Below are positions 61,123 through 64,000 of a stretch of DNA of 64,000 nucleotides, piece after piece (position 1 is the stretch's first letter; every line of letters starts with the position of its first letter). The notes under the pieces were generated by a model. That model searched no databases. It was not told where the DNA came from and saw only the letters and a program-made list of their open reading frames with translations. The stretch is from Gammaproteobacteria bacterium (lineage in GTDB: Bacteria > Pseudomonadota > Gammaproteobacteria > Pseudomonadales > Pseudohongiellaceae), in NCBI GenBank assembly GCA_030828385.1, contig JAURCS010000002.1, positions 61,338 to 125,337 of the forward strand, read 5' to 3'. The position numbers were made by a program, and so were the translations under genes.

Positions 61123-62103
61123 ATGAGCAGGCTGTTTATGAAGAAGAACGAGCGTAGAACCATTCTGAAGGCTGGTTTACATGGCCTGGTCACCGTGCCT
61201 GTGCTTGGTGGACTTGCCAGTTGCTCTGATGACCAGCAAGCCGGGGAACAGCCAGCTCCACAAATTATTGCAGCGCCAACCCGCTTGCCAAGCGAAGCTC
61301 TTAGCGATTCAGTCACGCTGCTCAGTGGCGCACCGGGCAATGTCCTTGCCCTGACCACTGACGATGGCCTGATGCTTATCGATAGTGGCTCGGCAGCACT
61401 GGCACCCTCTGTGCAACTCAGTCTTGACGCTCAACATGTGAGCACCCTGTTCAATACCCACTATCATCCGGATCAAACTGGCGGTAACGCACTCTTTGGT
61501 GAAGCCGGTGCGGCAATTCATTCCCATGAAATTACGCGTCAATGGCTGTCTTCTGATTATTACATTCCAGCAGAAGATCGCTGGGTAAACGCCCTTCCTG
61601 GCGTGGCACGCCCTACTCATACTTTCAGAGATAAAGGCGAGATGACGGCAGGATCGGAAACCATCGAATACGGTTATCTGCTGGAAGCACACACTCGCGG
61701 CGATGCCTATGTATTCCTGCGTGATGCCAATATTCTGGCAGTAGGTGATGTGGCTTCTCCATTACGGGATCCTGAGCTCGACTGGTATGCCGGCGCCTGG
61801 CTCGGCGGACGTGCGGATGCCATGGATGACATTCTGGAACTGGCAAATGCCGACACACTTATCGTCCCGGCCTATGGCGAAGTCATGACTATGGCCGAGT
61901 TTCAGGCCGAGCGCGACATGATGTGGCATTTATGGGAACGCTGTTCGACCCTGGTCAGTAATGGTCGCAGCGCGCAGGATATGCTGGAAGACGGTGTGAT
62001 GGATGAGATTGATCGTGAATTTGATGATCCCTATCGTTTCCTTTACGACGTAGCCAAGGGGCTATGGGCGCACTATACAAATTTCGGTGGCAAAACTGTT
62101 TGA
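61123..62103 (+). CDS. Tat-exported MBL-fold lipoprotein with altered metal site (module copy C)
   Basis: 326 residues. The signal has a twin arginine (ERRTILKAG) and then a lipobox (GLASC, Cys34), so it is a probable Tat lipoprotein. Metal motif H113-Y-H115-P-D117-Q118: the usual last His is Gln. H190 (EAHTRGD) and D209 (AVGDVAS) are present, but the PGHG His is Tyr251 (PAYG). This is the same pair of losses as in copy B, so it is a family trait rather than decay. It lies 32 bp after DUF1552 and 31 bp before the ankyrin gene. Confidence 0.92.
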   Translation: MSRLFMKKNERRTILKAGLHGLVTVPVLGGLASCSDDQQAGEQPAPQIIAAPTRLPSEALSDSVTLLSGAPGNVLALTTDDGLMLIDSGSAALAPSVQLSLDAQHVSTLFNTHYHPDQTGGNALFGEAGAAIHSHEITRQWLSSDYYIPAEDRWVNALPGVARPTHTFRDKGEMTAGSETIEYGYLLEAHTRGDAYVFLRDANILAVGDVASPLRDPELDWYAGAWLGGRADAMDDILELANADTLIVPAYGEVMTMAEFQAERDMMWHLWERCSTLVSNGRSAQDMLEDGVMDEIDREFDDPYRFLYDVAKGLWAHYTNFGGKTV

Positions 62104-62134
62104 GCTCGGCTCTACTTTTATAAGGTTTCTGGAA

Positions 62135-63715
62135 ATGAAAAAACTTTTAATAAACTTGATCGGGCCCTGTGCAGTGAGTCTGCTGACCTTGTTGTCATCT
62201 GCCACTTTTGCACAGGACAGCCTTATTGACCTTATTCGTGACGGCCAGCGCGACGCTGCTCTGTCCGCAATCTCCGCGCCAGATACCGACATCAATGCAA
62301 GCACCGAAGATGGCGCTACTGCGCTGCATTGGGCTACCTATTCTGTAGATCATGAACTGGTAGTAGCTCTGCTTGATGCCGGCGCTGTGGCTGATACCAC
62401 CAATCTATATGGCTCAACGCCATTAACCGAGGCGATTAAACTGGGAGATGTTGCGCTGGTAAAATTACTGCTGGATGCCGGTGCTGACCCCGATTCACCC
62501 AACCAGGACAACCAGACCGCACTAATGCTGGCATCCTATATTGGCTCACTGGAAATAGCAGAAATGCTGATTGCCAAAGGCGCTGATGTCAATGCGGTGG
62601 AAACCTTCCGCGGCCAAACGGCGTTGATGTGGGCGTCTGCTGAGAATAATCCTGATGTTGCCGAGTTGCTCCTTGAAAATGGTACCGACGTACACGTGAA
62701 AGCGGTCCATGATGACTGGCCACGACAGATGACATCCGAACCTCGTGCCCAGTTCCGCCCTACCGGTGGGCTGACCGCACTGCTCTATGCAGCGCGCTCG
62801 GGTTGCTACCGTTGTGCAACAGGCATCGTTGAGGCAGGAGCAGATATCGATCAGCCCAATCCGGATGGGGTAACACCGCTAATCAATGCACTGGATAACA
62901 AGAGCTTTGATATCGCCATGTACCTGATTGATCAGGGCGCCAGAGTCAATGTCTGGGATATGAATGGCCGCACTCCTCTCTATCTGGCCATCGACATGAA
63001 TTCCTTCACCCCAAGAGGTTTTTTTGGTGGCACAGTGGCTACGGCTCCCCGTGATTCACAAACCTACACCGCCCTGGATGTGGCCAGACGACTGATTGAC
63101 ATGGGCGTTGATGTTAATCATCAGATGACCCGAATTCGTCCCAACGGTCCTGGCCGGGGTCGCTTTGCTGACTATGATATGCGCGGCGGAACCGGAGCAT
63201 TGATGGTAGCCACCTTCAGTCATGACCATGAAGCCATGGAACTGTTACTGAATAATGGCGCAGAAGTGGATCTGCCCAATGTATTCCAGATCACACCATT
63301 TATGTATGCCACGGGCATGAGCGGGAACGGTCGCGGACCCGGCGGCAATCTCGATGGCATTCAGGAACGTGCTATCAAGTCTATTGATCTACTACTGGAT
63401 GCGGGTGCCGATATCAATGCCCAGGTACCCGGTAGCCGCACCTTCACCGGTCAGCTTGATACCTATATTCAGGGCCGGGACAACGAAGGTCGCACGGCTC
63501 TGCATAACGCTGCCGAACTGGGTTGGGAAAAAGTAGTAGCGCATCTATTGGAACGCGGTGCCGACCCATCTATTGTCGATGCGGAAGGCCAGACAGCTCT
63601 GGATGAGGCGCTGGCACCGGTGATGAATGGTCCAGGTGGGCGTAACCGGCCTGATAGTGGTGATCGTGAAGCAACTGTTGCGCTGTTAAGTTCTGCCCTG
63701 GCAGAATCTGAGTAG
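62135..63715 (+). CDS. Exported ankyrin-repeat protein 3 (module copy C)
   Basis: About 526 residues from ATG 62135, which opens the signal peptide (LLTLLSSATFAQ); the frame extends upstream over the MBL end but without a signal. About ten to twelve ankyrin repeats, for example 'DGATALHWATYSVDHELVVALLDAGAVADT' and 'GQTALMWASAENNPDVAELLLENGTDVHV'. The shared insert 'SEPRAQFRPTGGLTALLYAARSGCYRCATGIVEAGADI' has the CxxC pair. C-terminal repeats: 'EGRTALHNAAELGWEKVVAHLLERGADPSIVD'. It is the last gene of the module. As in copies 1 and 2, export of an ankyrin protein is the unusual point. Confidence 0.93.
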   Translation: MKKLLINLIGPCAVSLLTLLSSATFAQDSLIDLIRDGQRDAALSAISAPDTDINASTEDGATALHWATYSVDHELVVALLDAGAVADTTNLYGSTPLTEAIKLGDVALVKLLLDAGADPDSPNQDNQTALMLASYIGSLEIAEMLIAKGADVNAVETFRGQTALMWASAENNPDVAELLLENGTDVHVKAVHDDWPRQMTSEPRAQFRPTGGLTALLYAARSGCYRCATGIVEAGADIDQPNPDGVTPLINALDNKSFDIAMYLIDQGARVNVWDMNGRTPLYLAIDMNSFTPRGFFGGTVATAPRDSQTYTALDVARRLIDMGVDVNHQMTRIRPNGPGRGRFADYDMRGGTGALMVATFSHDHEAMELLLNNGAEVDLPNVFQITPFMYATGMSGNGRGPGGNLDGIQERAIKSIDLLLDAGADINAQVPGSRTFTGQLDTYIQGRDNEGRTALHNAAELGWEKVVAHLLERGADPSIVDAEGQTALDEALAPVMNGPGGRNRPDSGDREATVALLSSALAESE

Positions 63716-64000
63716 CCGTCTTTATGGAGCTTTGGTCTCAATTGTTATCCGTATCACTCATTTTGATCATTGTCGATGAAACGCATAAGTACTGGCACAA
63801 CCTTTCAAATGAAAGTCAGGCTATAATCCCTTCAACAATGAATTAGCGGCCAGGACTATAAAAAATATAATGGGGTTGCCATAGTGCTCCGAACTTCCTA
63901 TTAATTATGAGACTTTCAACTTTGGTTAATCCAACATTGTCTAAACTTCTACCGCAATCCATGCGCGCTATAACAATAGGTTTAACCACGAGTACCAGCC
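63716..64000. other. Window end: intergenic, possible gene start at 63907
   Basis: After the ankyrin stop there are about 190 bp with two TATAAT-like words (63822-63827, 63866-63871) but no convincing -35. An open frame starts at ATG 63907 on the plus strand (MRLSTLVNPTLSKLLPQ onward) and runs off the window; with only 31 codons and no clear ribosome site it cannot be judged. Confidence 0.3.

Noticed and set aside
1-64000. CRISPR arrays, tRNA or rRNA genes, insertion sequences
   Set aside because: No spaced palindromic repeats, cloverleaf ends, rRNA-like sequence, transposase frames or terminal inverted repeats were seen. The tandem heptamers have no spacers.

Overview
The window looks like chromosome from a heterotrophic, Gram-negative gammaproteobacterium, probably marine or aquatic. 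It has about 50% GC, TonB-dependent receptors, many secreted proteins and lipoproteins, Tat-exported proteins, an RhlE-type helicase, a Bcr/CflA exporter, and MarC and OsmC proteins. The lineage is inferred from gene content only. I saw no rRNA, tRNA, CRISPR array, prophage or transposase.

Layout: 17-3523 holds a two-gene piece (metallo-beta-lactamase-fold protein, then diheme PSD/PSCyt protein) of a module that recurs twice more. 3824-20073 is a secretory region: four related secreted proteins with a 'W-E/D-G-D-x-L' motif or their DUF6152 partners, a tannase-family lipoprotein, two TonB receptors, an MBL protein carrying two EF-hand-like loops, and small hypothetical genes. 20199-24983 is housekeeping and stress (RhlE, a trypsin-like protease, Bcr/CflA, GST). 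24995-32421 is a minus-strand run: OsmC, W-G-D protein, DUF6152, diheme cytochrome c, PQQ dehydrogenase, PBP4, cyclophilin. 32697-38487 has an ankyrin protein, a VOC protein, an esterase, a TVP38 protein, a DUF6152 fusion and a chimeric remnant ORF. 38552-41465 is a CoA-transferase/GFA/thiolase operon. 41490-43187 is a sigma-54 activator divergent from a 33-residue peptide gene that has its own -24/-12 promoter.

43300-48349 (minus) and 57245-63715 (plus) are the fullest copies of the recurrent module: a diheme protein built of PSCyt/PSD domains, a Tat-exported DUF1552 (HXXSHH) protein, an MBL-fold protein with a partly lost metal site, and an exported ankyrin protein with a conserved CxxC insert. 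Genes in the full copy are 3-32 bp apart. All parts are predicted to be exported, so I read this as one uncharacterised envelope system. It is the best candidate in the window for an undescribed system.

Two further patterns stand out. First, DUF6152 proteins and W-G-D proteins sit side by side twice and are fused once, which argues that they work together. Second, short tandem heptanucleotide repeats (core CTTGNNN, plus TTTTATC/CTGCATC) are scattered through intergenic DNA, and one array lies in the signal-peptide codons of an ankyrin gene, where loss or gain of one unit would shift the frame.
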